Part shown: positions 11,001 through 22,599 of the stretch, one piece after another
How positions within the stretch are numbered: position 1 is the first letter of the stretch
Layout: every line of letters starts with the position of its first letter
DNA from: Porphyra umbilicalis
Taxonomy: Eukaryota > Rhodophyta > Bangiophyceae > Bangiales > Bangiaceae
Length of the DNA: 45,165 nt
Direction: 5' to 3'
Assembly (NCBI GenBank): GCA_002049455.2
Contig: KV919226.1
Location: forward strand, 1-45,165
Program-made: the position numbers and the translations under genes
Notes under the pieces: model-generated
The model's database searches: none
What the model was told of the DNA's origin: nothing
What the model saw: only the letters and a program-made list of their open reading frames with translations

Positions 11001-12066
11001 CCGCCCGCGCGCAACCGGGGCGCGTCACGTCATGCGCCGCCCACCGCCGCGCGCAGCGTCGACGCCGCCGGTCGGGGCGCGTCGGCAGCAGCGCCGCCGG
11101 TGGAGACCCCCCCCCCCCCCCCCCCCCGCCGCCGTCGCCGCGCGGCGGGTGCGCCCGCCGCCGTGACTGGGCGGCGGCGGGTGCGCCGCATCTCCCCCCC
11201 GTCATCCCCATTGCCCCGCCTCCCATCTCCGCTCGGCTGCCCGGCAGGGGTGGCGGGTGCGGCGGCGGCAGTGATGGCGGCGGCGGCGGCGGCGGCGGCG
11301 GCCGCCGCCGTGGCGACCCGTGGACGTTGGCACGCGCCAGAGGTGCCCCCCCCCCCCCCCCGCCCCCTCCACCGGCGGGGTGGGTGACTCACCTCTGCCG
11401 CCCGCCGCCGCCGCGGTGCGGGCGGCGGCGGGCGCCATCGGCCGCCTCGGCGGCGCGGCGGCCGTCGAGCCGCCGGCGGCGGTGGGGGAAACGGGGGGGC
11501 GCGCATCGGGGGGGGCGGCGCGCCCGCCGCCGCCGGCTGCCCGCCTGCCCGCCCGCCCCGCCCGCCGCGGCACCCGCCGCGCGACCGGGCCGCGGCACCC
11601 GCCGCCCGCCCCGCCGCGCGCGGGGGGCTGTGGCGGCAGCGGCGCGGCCGCCGGCGCGCCGCGGCGCGTCCACCAGCCGCATGGAGCCTACTCATCACGG
11701 GCGCGTCGGGGGGCCGCCACCGCCGGCTGTCGACGGGCGCCAAGGCTGCCGCCGCCCCGACGCCGACGCCGCCGCCCCCTCGCGCCCAGCCGCCCGACCA
11801 CCCGTCCCCGCCGCCGCCGCGGTTCCGACGTCGGCCGCGTCTGTGCCGACGACGAGGGCGGCCACGCAGCGACCGCCACTGCCGCCGCCGCCGCTGCTGG
11901 CGCCACCGCCGCCGCCGCCGCCGCTGGCGCCACCGCCGCCCCCACCGCCGCCGCCGCCGCGGCCGTTGACGCCGCACGTCCCCCCCGGCACGCACGACGG
12001 GTGGCGCTGGTACGGGACTCCGGCAGCGGGCGGCTCCCCCCTGGCGCGGCTGCCGACGTCCCGACG
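9457..12066. other. Low-complexity intergenic DNA
   Basis: No gene recognised. 9457-10200 is ordinary-composition DNA that would hold the SKI8-like promoter. 10200-12066 is GC-saturated, with all frames open on both strands and only Pro/Arg/Ala translations. It carries the facing poly-G/poly-C pair described separately, a 21-C run at 11107-11127 and (GCC)n/(GGC)n arrays near 11280-11310 and 11880-11965. Confidence 0.5.
10820..10997. repeat. 33-G tract facing a 29-C tract
   Basis: An uninterrupted run of 33 G (10820-10852) is followed after 116 bases by an uninterrupted run of 29 C (10969-10997). The two tracts are complementary and could pair as a long G:C stem, or each strand could form G-quadruplex or i-motif structures. 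The bases between are GC-rich and contain no gene. Confidence 0.9.
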
Positions 12067-14323
12067 ATGGCCCGCCACCACCGCCGACCCGCCTTGCTTG
12101 CCGCCACCGCCGCTGCCGCGGCGGCGGCGGCGACCGCCGCTACGGCGGCCGCCATTGCCGCCACGGGGTGGACGGCGGGCGGCGCGGGTGCGCGGCCGGC
12201 GGTGAGCCGCGTGGCGCCCGTCGACGTGTCGGCGTGGCGGCCAGCGGGGGCGGGGGCGGGGGCGGGGGAGCCCGCCCCGCTCGGGCGCATCGTCAATGGG
12301 CGGCTGGTGGGGCCATATGATGCCGACGCGGGCGCTCAATTGTGCGTTTGGGGGGGGGGAGGGGGGGGGCTGCTCTTGGAGGGGGCGGAACGTCTGGGGT
12401 GGTGGGGGGGTCGGTGGGGGAGGGGACGGGCTGCGTGGCGGCGCGCAAGGTGTCGCGTGCTGGGGGATTCTTCATGGACTCTCGGCCGCCTGGGCCGGTG
12501 GCTAACGGTTTGAGTGGACGTGTTGCATGACGCCTTGTTCTTCTCTCTTGTGCGGACGTGACCATTGGCCACCGCGGCTACCCGTGGCTGGTGTGTTTGA
12601 TGCAGTATGGTCAAGCTGTTCCTTCCAGGAGGCACCCGCTTTTATTGTAGCGGCACAATGCTCACCCACCGCTCCGTCCTCACTGCCGCCCACTGCTTCA
12701 CGGGCGGCACGTCGACGGCGCGGCAAGCCGTTGGCGACGTGGTGCGCGTCGGCGGGATGGGACTGTTTGACGGTATCCTCAGCTACGTGCGTTGGCGCCA
12801 CGGAGAGCCCGGAAGCCCGATGGAGAGGGGTAGTGTGGTCGGCACACGCACCGACCCGCCGTCGCGCCGTGTACACTCGCTCTTGTCGGTTGGGTGGTGC
12901 CACTGACTGTGTCTTGACTCGATTTTGCGCCACCACTGCTTGGCACCCCACGCGCACTCCCCATCTGACCCGCCCCCCCCGCGACCACAGGTGGAGAAGG
13001 TTGACCTGCACCCGACCTTTGACATTTCCACCTACATTGGCGACGTGGCCGTCGTGACGCTCACGGCCAACATTGACCCGCGCGATGCGGCGCGGCGGGG
13101 CGTGTATCCTGCCCAGCTCGGCACCCCCAGCCAAATCCGCTACGGCAGCTACATCCGTCTGTCGGGGTGGGGGGTGTCCAACAAGGCCGGTCGCGGCGGC
13201 GGCGGCGTGGCGCGTGCGCCACCCGTCCACGCGCAGGGCGCGGGGTGGCCCCAGCCGGGGCACCACGCGCGCCGCAAGAAGGAGGGTCGAGCGGCCAAGG
13301 CGGCCAAGGACGACGACACCGACGACGCGGACGACGCGGACGGCGCGGACGACGCGACGGCGTGGCAGGCGGCGGCGGCGACGAGGCGCACGGTGCGCGG
13401 CCGCAGCGGTGGTGGCAACCGGACCGGGGTCTCGCCAAGAGCGACAGCCGCCCAACGGGCGGCCGCCGGCACGAGTACGGGCCTGTCGCAGCCGATGCGC
13501 CTGCTGACGACGCAGGTGCACGTGCGGGTCATGCACGAGTGTGCGACGTTTGCAGAGAGGTTTATTGGCGTGACCAACTTTTTTACGTCCCGCTACAACG
13601 AGGCGCTGCAGGTGTGCCTGTCGCTGTATGACGGGGTGTCGGCGTGCGACGGGGACAGGTATGTTGGGTGCGGTCACTGGGGGGTGGACGTGCGTGTGGG
13701 TCGGATGGGCCATCCGCGAGGAAGACGGCGGGCCAATTGGGTCCAAAGGGAGAGGCGTCATTTGTTTCTGCTAGGACCGGACTTTGGGCGGTTCTTGTGG
13801 CAACCAACCAGCCCGCCGGGGCTTGGCCGGCGTGCGCGCGCCACTGGCGGTCCACTGACGGCCGGTGGATTGCATCTTCGCGCCCTCGTTTCTTTCTCTG
13901 GGTGGCGGCACGTGTGCGCGGGCTGTTGGTGTGGCAGTGGTGCACCCTTCTTCACCAAGTTTGCGCCGCCTGGCGTCCCACCAACCTACTATGTCCATGC
14001 CATCATGAGTGTACGTTTTAGGATCGCTGTCGTCGTTGGGCCAGCCGCGCGTCTGGGTTGGTGATCGACAGAGAGGGGTGGGGTCCACCCCGATCGGCCG
14101 CTGGTGCGGCGTGGCGTCCTTGTGGCGCGGTTTGCTGGTGCGTGATGCTAACTCGTGGTGCGCGTCCGTCTCGTCTTCCCTCCGCCGGCTGTTGAACCCC
14201 TTGCTCTGGGAGACACAGTTTAGCTACTCCTCCGCCACCGAGTCGTGCCCGACCTATTTCCCAGACTGGGCGACACGGGTGTCTGCGTACACCGACTGGA
14301 TAGTGCCACGACTGATCTACTGA
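12067..14323 (+). CDS. Secreted trypsin-like serine protease (S1A)
   Basis: Exons 12067-12341, 12606-12786, 12991-13658, 13938-14010 and 14219-14323 join in phase to 433 residues. All four introns are gt-ag, and the first and last carry GCTAAC/TGCTAAC branch points. Residues 1-33 are a signal peptide (MARHHRRP then Ala/Leu/Ile-rich). The activation site is R74|IVNG. The catalytic triad is H121 (LTAAHC), D170 (IGDVAVV) and S375 (GDSGAP), whose codon is completed only by splicing 13658 to 13938. SGWG is at 210-213 and the family C-terminal helix ATRVSAYTDWI is near the end. Residue 369, equivalent to position 189, is Ser, which suggests chymotrypsin-like rather than trypsin-like specificity. 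About 100 disordered residues (218-318) with Lys/Arg then Asp-rich blocks are inserted after SGWG. Splicing restores every key residue, so the gene is probably functional. Substrate unknown. Confidence 0.94.
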
Positions 14324-14967
14324 AGTCGACTCACCTCGACAGTGTGTGACAGGCACCTGATTTCCATAAACACCTGGTCTATCTAGGCGCGTCCTACGGC
14401 CCCCTCCCCATGTGTTCGGGACGCGAAAAACATGTTTGAATAAGACCCAGAAAAGCTGTGAATAGGGCCTCGAATGGGCCACAAAGGGGCCACACGTGGT
14501 CGAATCAAACGATGAAGTTTGAGTAGCCCCCATTCATTTCTAACAATACTTTCCATCGAACATCATCCTGATTGGTCTTCGGGGTACATATATTGATTTT
14601 GACGAGCTCCAAATATTGACGAATAGTTTCCATGCGGAAAGGTCTATCCGAGATATCATGGAAGACACTGGCAGACTTGATTTGACAGCACGCAAAGTTC
14701 TTTTTCAGTATGTATGTAGTTATTAGGTTATAAACTCGTCGGCTGGGTGTGTGTGGCGATTCTCATCCAGCGGGGCAAGCTTCACGTCTTCGACCAGCAC
14801 GGGCCTCCCGGCCTCGCACGCTCCTTTTGACAACAGAAACGGACTTGGAGAGGTCTTGTCACTCTTGGGGAAACTCGGAGCCATTGCGCTGCGAAGACAA
14901 ACGGGGGGTTCTTCAGACGCCAGAAAAAGGGGGGTCGAACCGTCGTTGTCTGGCCCTGTGAGGGGGT
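14324..14967. other. Intergenic, no gene seen
   Basis: Lower-GC DNA downstream of the protease gene, presumably its 3' UTR followed by spacer. I see no coding or RNA signal. Confidence 0.5.
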
Positions 14968-15072
14968 GCATCATTTGATGCCAATTTGCGGTAGAATAGA
15001 CACTACTAGTGTCCATTCTACCTCGAAAGAGGATCAAATGATCCTCTCGTGAGGATCATTTGATCCTCTTTC
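14968..15072. repeat. Cluster of three hairpin-forming palindromes
   Basis: Three structures in a row. A 14-bp near-palindrome (GCATCATTTGATGC) lies at 14968-14981. An inverted repeat with arms 14990-15004 and 15008-15022 (GGTAGAATAGACACT, one mismatch, 3-base loop) follows. A perfect 22-bp inverted repeat then has arms 15025-15046 and 15051-15072, around a 4-base loop; each arm contains its own palindrome AGGATCAAATGATCCT. The ATCA-WW-TGAT core and the GGTAGAATAGACACTA motif recur at 16089-16143. Confidence 0.9.
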
Positions 15073-16088
15073 AGAATCGTCGATTCCAGGCCATCTGAGT
15101 AGGAAAACGGGCGATCTGGTCCCTACAGAATCACAGCGATGCGTTTCTCGTCGTCGATACGAGTGCGCTGGGCCACAACGGCCCCGGTACAGCATGAAGA
15201 AGGCAGGAACTCTGTTATGTTTCTTTGAAAGAGGGATTCCCCTACGTACGGTACGACAACTGGCGGCTGGGCCGAAGTTAGACGCTCCCGCCGCTCGCTT
15301 TTGCCCGTGCTCAGGAACGCGCTGCGTCGACTGGTGCTGCCGGGGCGCCCCGCTGGCGGCCGACAGGGCGCCGACGCGCGCCGCCGCCGCGTGCGCCGCC
15401 CCCGACGAGGCGGTGAGGCGGCGACGCAGGGACCAGATTTTCTCGTGCGCACACGCGCGGCGACAGGGCGGGGGGGGCTGGTGGGGGCGCCCTACTGGCG
15501 CAGGGCGGACGGCGCACTGGCCCCTATAAAGCGAGTAGTGTAGCTAGGGCTGACGCGGCCGGTGGGGGGGGGGGGGCAGGAAGGCGGCCGGGTGGGCGGG
15601 GGGGGGAGGGGGGCGGTACAGGACTCGACGGCGCTGGGGGGGGTGACGCAGGGGGGGGGGCACCGCCAGACATATGCGGGACAACGACAACCGTGCGCTT
15701 GCGACGCACCATGGTGGCAGCGAAGGGGGCAGCGAGAGGGAGGGAAAGTGGAAAGGGGGGGGGGCGGTCTCGGTCAGTGACCACGCGACCGCACGGCCGT
15801 CTGCGGCCGACGGCTCAAGGTGCGTTAATGGGGGCGAGGGGGGCCGCTGGGCGGGCAGCAGGCATCCGATGTGTGAGCTGAGAGCGGTGTTTCGGTGGAC
15901 GCCGTACGGAACGGGGGCGTGGCGGGAATGTGCTTGCCGCGCGCCAAAAATAGTGCCACAGGTCGAGGTTCTCTCCTTTTTGGATGCACCGAAGTTCTCC
16001 CATGCGTAAACAGACCACGCTGAGTTCGTTTATAGTGTCAGACAAGACGCCAGACGCTGGGAAGCACTCGAAAACGCGTGCCGAAAAA
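15073..16088. other. Interval between the two palindrome clusters
   Basis: About 1 kb, GC-rich in the middle (15290-15870), with G-runs at 15561-15575, 15598-15614 and 15650-15660. A TATA-like CCCTATAAAGCG occurs near 15522. No coding sequence is recognised. It may be the body of a non-autonomous mobile element bounded by the repeats. Confidence 0.4.
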
Positions 16089-16143
16089 GAGGATCAAATG
16101 ATCCTAAAAGGATCAAATGATGCTGTTGGTAGAATAGACACTA
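16089..16143. repeat. Second copy of the palindrome/GGTAGAATAGACACTA module
   Basis: GAGGATCAAATGATCCT at 16089-16105 is followed by GATCAAATGATGCT at 16110-16123, then by GGTAGAATAGACACTA at 16128-16143. The last motif is an exact 16-base direct repeat of 14990-15005, 1,138 bases away. In both copies it is preceded by an ATCA-WW-TGAT palindrome. Confidence 0.88.
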
Positions 16144-19100
16144 GGCGTCCTACGTGATGGGCGCCGCAGGAGGTTCTCGCATGAGTAACTGGAGGTCAGT
16201 GGCAGCGCCGAAAGGTGTATCTCACGCATTTATGCCGGCGACTTCGATCCATGTTCAACCCTGCCAAAATGGGGCTCAGACAGACCTAAAGAAGAACTGA
16301 TCAGTACGGAGAGAAAAAGAGAACAACTAATCAGCTTCAAGGCTATGTCATTTGATACGGGCTCTTCCAACCTGATCACAGCCGATAACTTCACAAGGAT
16401 ACTGACTGTACAGTAGCTCTCGTCGGCAAGCGCGCTGCGGAAGCTCAGTCCTGACAATCCGTCTTCTTTGTTTGTTTTTTGTGCGCCTGGCACATCCGCA
16501 GCTGGTGCGTCCGCCCTTGCGCGAGCGACGAGGACATCTGACCAGCATCGGGCACAGCACCAACCACCAGACGTGTGGGCTGGTGCAACGACGCATCATG
16601 GAAGAGCAGCGACGTCAACGCAGGAGCATCCGCCACGCCAAAAGAGGAGCGAGCGATACCAGAAGATTCCGGTCATCCATCTGCAGTTGCTCTGTCCTCC
16701 GCGGCGTCACACGAGGTGTCGGCAGAAAAGACCTCGACAGGTATCCGTCTGACACCAATCAATTAAAAGGGGCGCAAGCGCAGCAAAGAGCCTCGGCGCG
16801 TGCCACCTCAGAAAGATAGTCCGAAGGAATGCATAAAAACAAGCATATCATACAAAAGCAACGATGCAAACGATCCCCTCCAGGAGCGCCACTTTTCCTT
16901 ACAAACACAGCACATGCCGGCCCTGTTGGCTTTCCGCAACCCCCACTCCCTTCGCTCTGCCGCAAATGTCGGCTGCAGCCGCGCCGCCAGCCACGCCGGG
17001 CGGCGGCGTCGCCACCCGCCCCATCGCTTGGGGCCGTCCTCCCCCCCTGCAACACCCCCCCCTCCCCTCGACGCAGAGACCGTGCGGATGGCAACAGGAA
17101 ACAACGGCGGGCGGCGAGGAAGGCGACGCGGGGGCTCCCCACCGACCGCTGTTTGCTCGTGAGCGACAGTTCATGGCACAGCGGCTCGCTCACCCGCCTG
17201 CGCGCCCGCGAGGGGGGCGCGGCAGACCCGAAACATCAGGACCCAACGGGCGACATGCGCCGATGACAACTGCCACGCGCGGGAACCCCCCCCGCCCTCC
17301 CCTTCTAAAGTTTCCCTACCCCGCACCCCGCCACGCCACGCTTCCCTGCCCCGCCGCTGTCCCCCCCCCCCACTGCCAGCGGTGCGCCGCCTCCCGCCCG
17401 CGCCTATACAGCACCGTCAACGGCGAGAGTCCGCCGCGGACCTGCCATCCGCCGTCGGCCACGGCGGCGTCTAATGCCAGTGACGGCCGCACGCAGGCGC
17501 CGCCCGGTCTGGGTGCTTGCGGCGGCCGGACCCGCACCAGCGGTGGCCGCCGCGCCCGTCCCTGCGCCGACAGCGGTATGCTTCCCGCCCGTGTCCGCAC
17601 CGCCGCGGTCGCGGCTACCGCACGTGTCGCCCCGCAGCGTGGCGCCAGTCGGCGACGCTGCGTCGGCGGCGGCAGCGGCGCCAGCACTGTGCGTCGCCCG
17701 CCTCCATGTGGTGGCCGTCTGTCGGCCGCCTCATAGTGGGAGGGGCACCCACGCGGCGGCCGCATCGGCCGGAGGCGTCGTCAGGCCCCGCCACGCAAGT
17801 GCAGCCGCGGCGGAAGCGACGAGTGGCTTGCCATCCATAGCAGCATGATGCTGCCCTCCTCTACGCACGCGACCAGCACTTTCATGAACCATCATCACCT
17901 AGTATTTGAAATATGTACTTGCCTCGGGAGGTTCCAGCCTTCAGACGTGCTCCCGTCGGACCCCTTCCCATGTCGCATCGTAGGCCGAGCTGCTTTTCTC
18001 GTGGCCCGGGGCTGCCCGCTTCGTACCGGATGGATGAAGCTGAGGGGGGTAAGTGCAGCCGAGGTGCATGTCCTTGGTATCGCTGAAGACCATGGGACAT
18101 GAGAAGGGAGGTTTGGTGCTGACAGCTGAAACATACTCGACCCATGACGTCAGAGCGGGCCAACGGCCACTATGGAACTACAGAAGTGACGGGGGGGGGG
18201 GGGGGGAGGGGGGGGGAAGGGGGGGGGGGGGGGGGGGGTTGACGACAGGGTACTTAGGATATTGCTGAATGGGGTTGGAGGGCAGTAAAGTAGGGAGTGA
18301 CATGGTCATATACCGGGGGGGGGGGGCGTTCATGGGCATGGCTTTGAACGCAACGGGACAGGGGGGAAGGGGGGAGGGAAAACGGCCTTCCACATGATGC
18401 ACACGACGTACTGATAAGGGAAACAATAGAGGGTGACAGGAAAAGGGTATAAACATAGAGAAGCGTGCTGGATGGCGGGAGCAGTGAGACAGATAGCAGG
18501 CGGACGACGGTGGGGCGGAGCCGGACCCCACGCAGGCGTAGGAGCCGCGGATGGCCCCGTCAGCTTCTCTCGCTAGTTTAAAGCTGGTAGATACCTGAAG
18601 AATATGTTACCAACGGTGCTTGACCGCCTGTAGGCTGCTCAAATACTGTACAGGCCCGGTAGGGAGGTGGGGCAGGTGGGTATGAGGTGGTGGAAGGGGA
18701 GGAAACACCAATTTTCGAGGAAGACGCCATTTCTTTTGCAGGATCCCAGACACTGCTCGGACCGTTTCTCAGCGGCAAGTGCTTCGATTGGGTCGCAATC
18801 CTCAGCGTTGGAAAGCTGCCGAGCTGGCGAGTCCATTGGTCTGTGACACTTTGGGCGTTAATATGGCCGATCCCGCAATTTTAAGAGACGCTGCGGACAG
18901 GAAAATATCGGAGAACTGCAACTGCGGACACGTGTGACAGAAACCTTGTGGTAACCGAGTGGTTCCCCTCTGCCCGAGCACTGTGTTATAAATTATTTCA
19001 CGTCCCACCATGGCCGTCTGGGTGTCGTTGTCGCACTCTCCGGATCGGGAAGCGGCGGCTCTTTCGTTCAGTTTCGGTGCCCACCTCCAGACTGATGGCG

Positions 19101-20007
19101 CTGCTCATGTGAGCTTTCTGGAATTCGTTTCGGTTCCGCACAGTCCCTTGAAACACCGGCACAGCGAGACTGTACCACATCTGACGCTCGCCAGCTCAAA
19201 TAGCGAGGCGTCTCAAACGTGTCACGGATCTGTCCAATCACAGGTGACCATGGCTGAGCCGTAGCTTGTCAGTCCGGCCGGCGCTCAGGAAAAGAGGGCC
19301 AGAAGAGCGACCCAAGACAGTGAGGTGACGTGCGATAAACAGTGAAGTGAAATTGATGGGCCAGACTCCATGTCAGCTGAGGTCTGTCGGGTAATTCTCC
19401 TGGGCTCGCCCAGACGACATGCAACGCTTTACGCTGCAGCGCGTCACACAACTTGGATGCACACCACTTTCTTTCTCATGGCACAAACTGATTGCACTCG
19501 GCGAGCCCTCATTCAGGCATGTCTCATGACGTGCAGGCCGCCAGGCAGAGGCCTGGTGGCGAGCGGTCAACAGTCCAGCTGTGCCCTGGGTCGTCCATCG
19601 CTCAAAGAAAAACGGGGCGGTGCGCCCATGCAGCTCGACCCATGGCCGTTCCCACCGTATGGGCGCGCCACGCCTAAGTCACCTGGGTCTAAATCGGCCG
19701 CAGCACGCCCTGTGATCGGCCAGAGGGTCGTGCGGAGTCCTGGTCCCTGGTTGCGACTTTCATACGACATGGGGCTGTCCTTGAATCCATCACCGTAAGA
19801 GCACCATGTGCACAGGCGCGGACTTGGGCTCTGCTGTCGTAAAACTGTGCGACTCGCGTTTGTTTGATGGGGGTCTGGTGAGAGACTGTTGCCGTCACAG
19901 GTGCGTCATGAGACTTTTCTATTTTGTTGGAGACGGTTCAAGGGTGCTGCCAGTTCGATTCATCCGCCAAAGCACTGCTTGGTTTGGGCTCAATGAAAAA
20001 AAAGCAG
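16144..20007. other. Long intergenic region, no gene recognised
   Basis: No translation on either strand resembles a known family. 16144-16800 has near-average composition; 16980-17830 is GC-rich with open frames that look like composition artefacts. Poly-G blocks lie at 18191-18238 and around 18316-18326. Upstream exons, non-coding RNA or decayed mobile elements cannot be excluded. Confidence 0.4.
18191..18238. repeat. Interrupted poly-G tract
   Basis: Nearly 50 consecutive G broken only by single or double A. It is a simple-sequence tract, likely unstable in replication and unreliable in assembly. Confidence 0.85.
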
Positions 20008-21114
20008 TCACCATGGGTTCATGGGCACTGGAGCAGCGACAAGAATGCCTTCCAGCGGAGCGCCCTCCCCCTTGAGTTCTGACAGGACAGCCATCATATG
20101 CTCTCGACAGGCTGCAAAGTACCAGCTACAATTCTGGTGATAAACAGACAAATGCGCCATGTGCAAAGCGAACCGCCCCTCTTGTTCCAGACCGAGAGGG
20201 GTTGTGATCTGGGCCAGCTTGGCCTTCATTTTGGAGAACACCTTCTCCACAGGAGCAGAGTCGGGGCTGTACGGAGGCAACCGCACGACTCGGCGACCGT
20301 GAGCACGGATGAAAGCGTCCACACGCGAGGTGTGGATCGGGGCGTTGTCAATCAGCAAGATCGAGTTGACCTGCTGGTTTTGGTTGGCCGCTACCGGCAC
20401 GAAAGCAGCATTGGTATTCGGCAACGAAATTAGGATGAAAATCAGCCAATCGCATTCGGTCTCGCCGCTGCCGCCGTCAGCGTGCTCGGTGATGTATTCG
20501 GCCAGCACCCTTCCGGTCGAGGAGATGCCCACGGTCACCGTGAGGCGTTGTCGGTTCCGCAGGCTGGCCAAGAGACGGTGAGACCTCTGTCCACGGGGTG
20601 CTCTGCTGCTTCTTCGGTACGTCGACAAGCCTTCCACGTGGGACTCGTCGCACGACACGAACGCCGAAGAGGGCAAGAGCAAGATGAGACGGGCCCATCG
20701 CACACGTAGGTTGTCATTCTGCTCCTTGTAGTGGGTAATGACACGCTGGTGCGTCCACCCAACAGCCTGTAGCACCCGGTCGATAGTGGACGTAGAGCTC
20801 CCGAGGTGGCCCGGCCAGGCGGGCAGCTACTGCAGCGCCCCCATGATGTCGTTAATTTCGCGCAAGAAGAGTTCAGGGCGCTCCTCAATAATCTCAAGTA
20901 GGCCCGACTTGAAGACATCGTCGTACAGGATGTTTTCGCGATGCGTGTTGCGACGCTCGCCATTGGGCCACAGCTCTCCAGTAGCCAAGTAGGTTGCCTT
21001 AAAGCGGTACACGGAGCGCGAGTCGCAGCCAAAGAGTCGCGCGGCCTCCGGGCAGGGCATATTGTGATGCGCTACGTGCCAGACGATGAGGATGCACACG
21101 TTCTCCGGCACCAT
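20008..21114 (-). pseudogene. Tc1/IS630-like transposase with one in-frame TAG
   Basis: A DNA transposase of 368 codons plus a stop, the usual size for the Tc1/mariner-IS630 group. I chose the start at 21114 (MVPENVCIL), just before the DNA-binding part. An N-terminal helix-turn-helix region (PEAARLFGCDSRSVYRFK) is followed by a linker (LLEIIEERPELFLREI). A DDE catalytic domain (DDE_3 type) then shows the first Asp in VSCDESHVEG, the second in LLIDNAPIHTS and Glu in SPDSAPVEKVFSKMK. By my count 33 residues separate the second Asp and Glu. The only break is a TAG at 20827-20829 between the two halves; the frame is otherwise unbroken, so this copy was inactivated recently or is read through. 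Terminal inverted repeats and a TA target duplication were not found by eye. Confidence 0.85.
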
Positions 21115-22599
21115 GGCTGGGACGGCCGCTCGGATGGCCGTCGGCGGCGCGGCGGGCGCAAAGAGGGGGGGGGGGAAGAGGGCCCACGTGATGTGGTTGA
21201 GTGAACGGGCACGTCTGAGATGGGTTTGGCGACAGAGGGTGCGGGCAGGGCTGTTGTTGAGGCTCGCGGGTGCACGTGTTCTATCTGAGCTTCTATTAAA
21301 AAGCAGGTGGGCTCGTTGGAGCAGGGCAACCTCATGTACGGCTAGCAAAGGATGGGGCGACGAAGGGCCCCATATACATGCACCCCCCGAGAAGCAGGGC
21401 AGCTGAAAGGAGAGGTGCCCCCAAAGGCAGACAAAGGCCACTTGCATTCATGCACCGATGCCTGCATTTCGAGGCCAGCTTTGTTGGTATTTTTTTTGCC
21501 TCAATTCTCTTGTCCAGATTTCGCACCACCGACGCTCCCAGCCTCGATCCCAGGAAAGTTCGATGCTCTTACCCACCTCATATACACGAGTCCCTCGACC
21601 GCCTTCACCACCCTCGAAAACGCAAGGCGTGCAGCGTCCCTCGGGTGCTTTTCCACGCACTCGTTTATCTTGTCTGCTCTCGTGACCCCTACAAATTCTG
21701 AATAGACTCTCACCCCCCGCCCTCCGCCGCCCCCTCCCAACCTCCTCCCCCCTCCATGCGAAGGAGAACCTGTAACGTCCCGCGCGCCTCACATCACTCT
21801 GCACTAGAGGAAATGCAGTGCCGCAGCCTCCCGCCTGTGTACTCACGTGCACTCTATCCTCTTGTCGGCTCGGACCCGTCATGCACGGTCCCCACTCGCA
21901 TCCCGGCCACTGGAGAAAAGGCGTCGTCTCTCCCGTTCCCTGGGATGGTGGTGTGTTCTCATCTTTGTTTTCAGGGTCCTCGCCCGGTATTCATCCTTCG
22001 CCCGTCTCCCACTTCACTGCACCTGAGAAAGTGCACAGTCACGCCCACGCTGTTAGATGCTTTGCCTTATCTCTGTTTTGAGGCCGAGGCTCAGAGACCT
22101 GACCCATGCGTTCCACTCCAGCACGTCCCTTTTTGGAGATGCCATCAGTATCCCGATGCACCACAGCAGGAAAAAAGTGAATAGCGCATTTCTTGTCACC
22201 CCCTGTGACAGACTGTACACGCCGACCAAGGTTGTCTAGAACACCCAACTGGATTGGGTTGGATCCGTCGATGAAACGCCCCGCAAGGCACTCGTTCTTG
22301 AATCACCCAAAACGTCTGTGGAAATAGATCCTACACGAGTCATTCAATGAGTGGATGGCTTACACGTGTCAAGATATAAATGGTTGCTCATGCGTCCTAC
22401 ACCGGGCACGTCAACGACGTTTTTGAGTCTTACCGCTGATGGGGCGCACAGATCCATGCCGCGTCTGCACGCATGAGGACAGAAGCCGATTTTCGGCGGG
22501 GGGGGTTGGCCTGTACGCCAGCGAACCCCACAACGGGGATGACATGCCTGCGATAAATGGGTGAATGGCAGCTGGCCAGCTATGAGACGAAAAGGGAGC
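21115..22599. other. Intergenic, no gene recognised
   Basis: Probably includes the 5' end of the transposon. The rest has ordinary composition with short ORFs that match nothing I know. Confidence 0.4.

Noticed and set aside
10184..12205. 673-codon plus-strand ORF
   Set aside because: Pro/Arg/Ala sequence in stop-poor GC DNA with poly-G/C runs and no domain. Only the protease start at 12067, in another frame, is supported.
12561..12606. Plus-strand segment HRGYPWLVCLM resembling the start of a trypsin domain
   Set aside because: It lies inside intron 1 in a different frame. The RIVNG exon splices in phase directly to FMVKLFLPGG, leaving no room for it.
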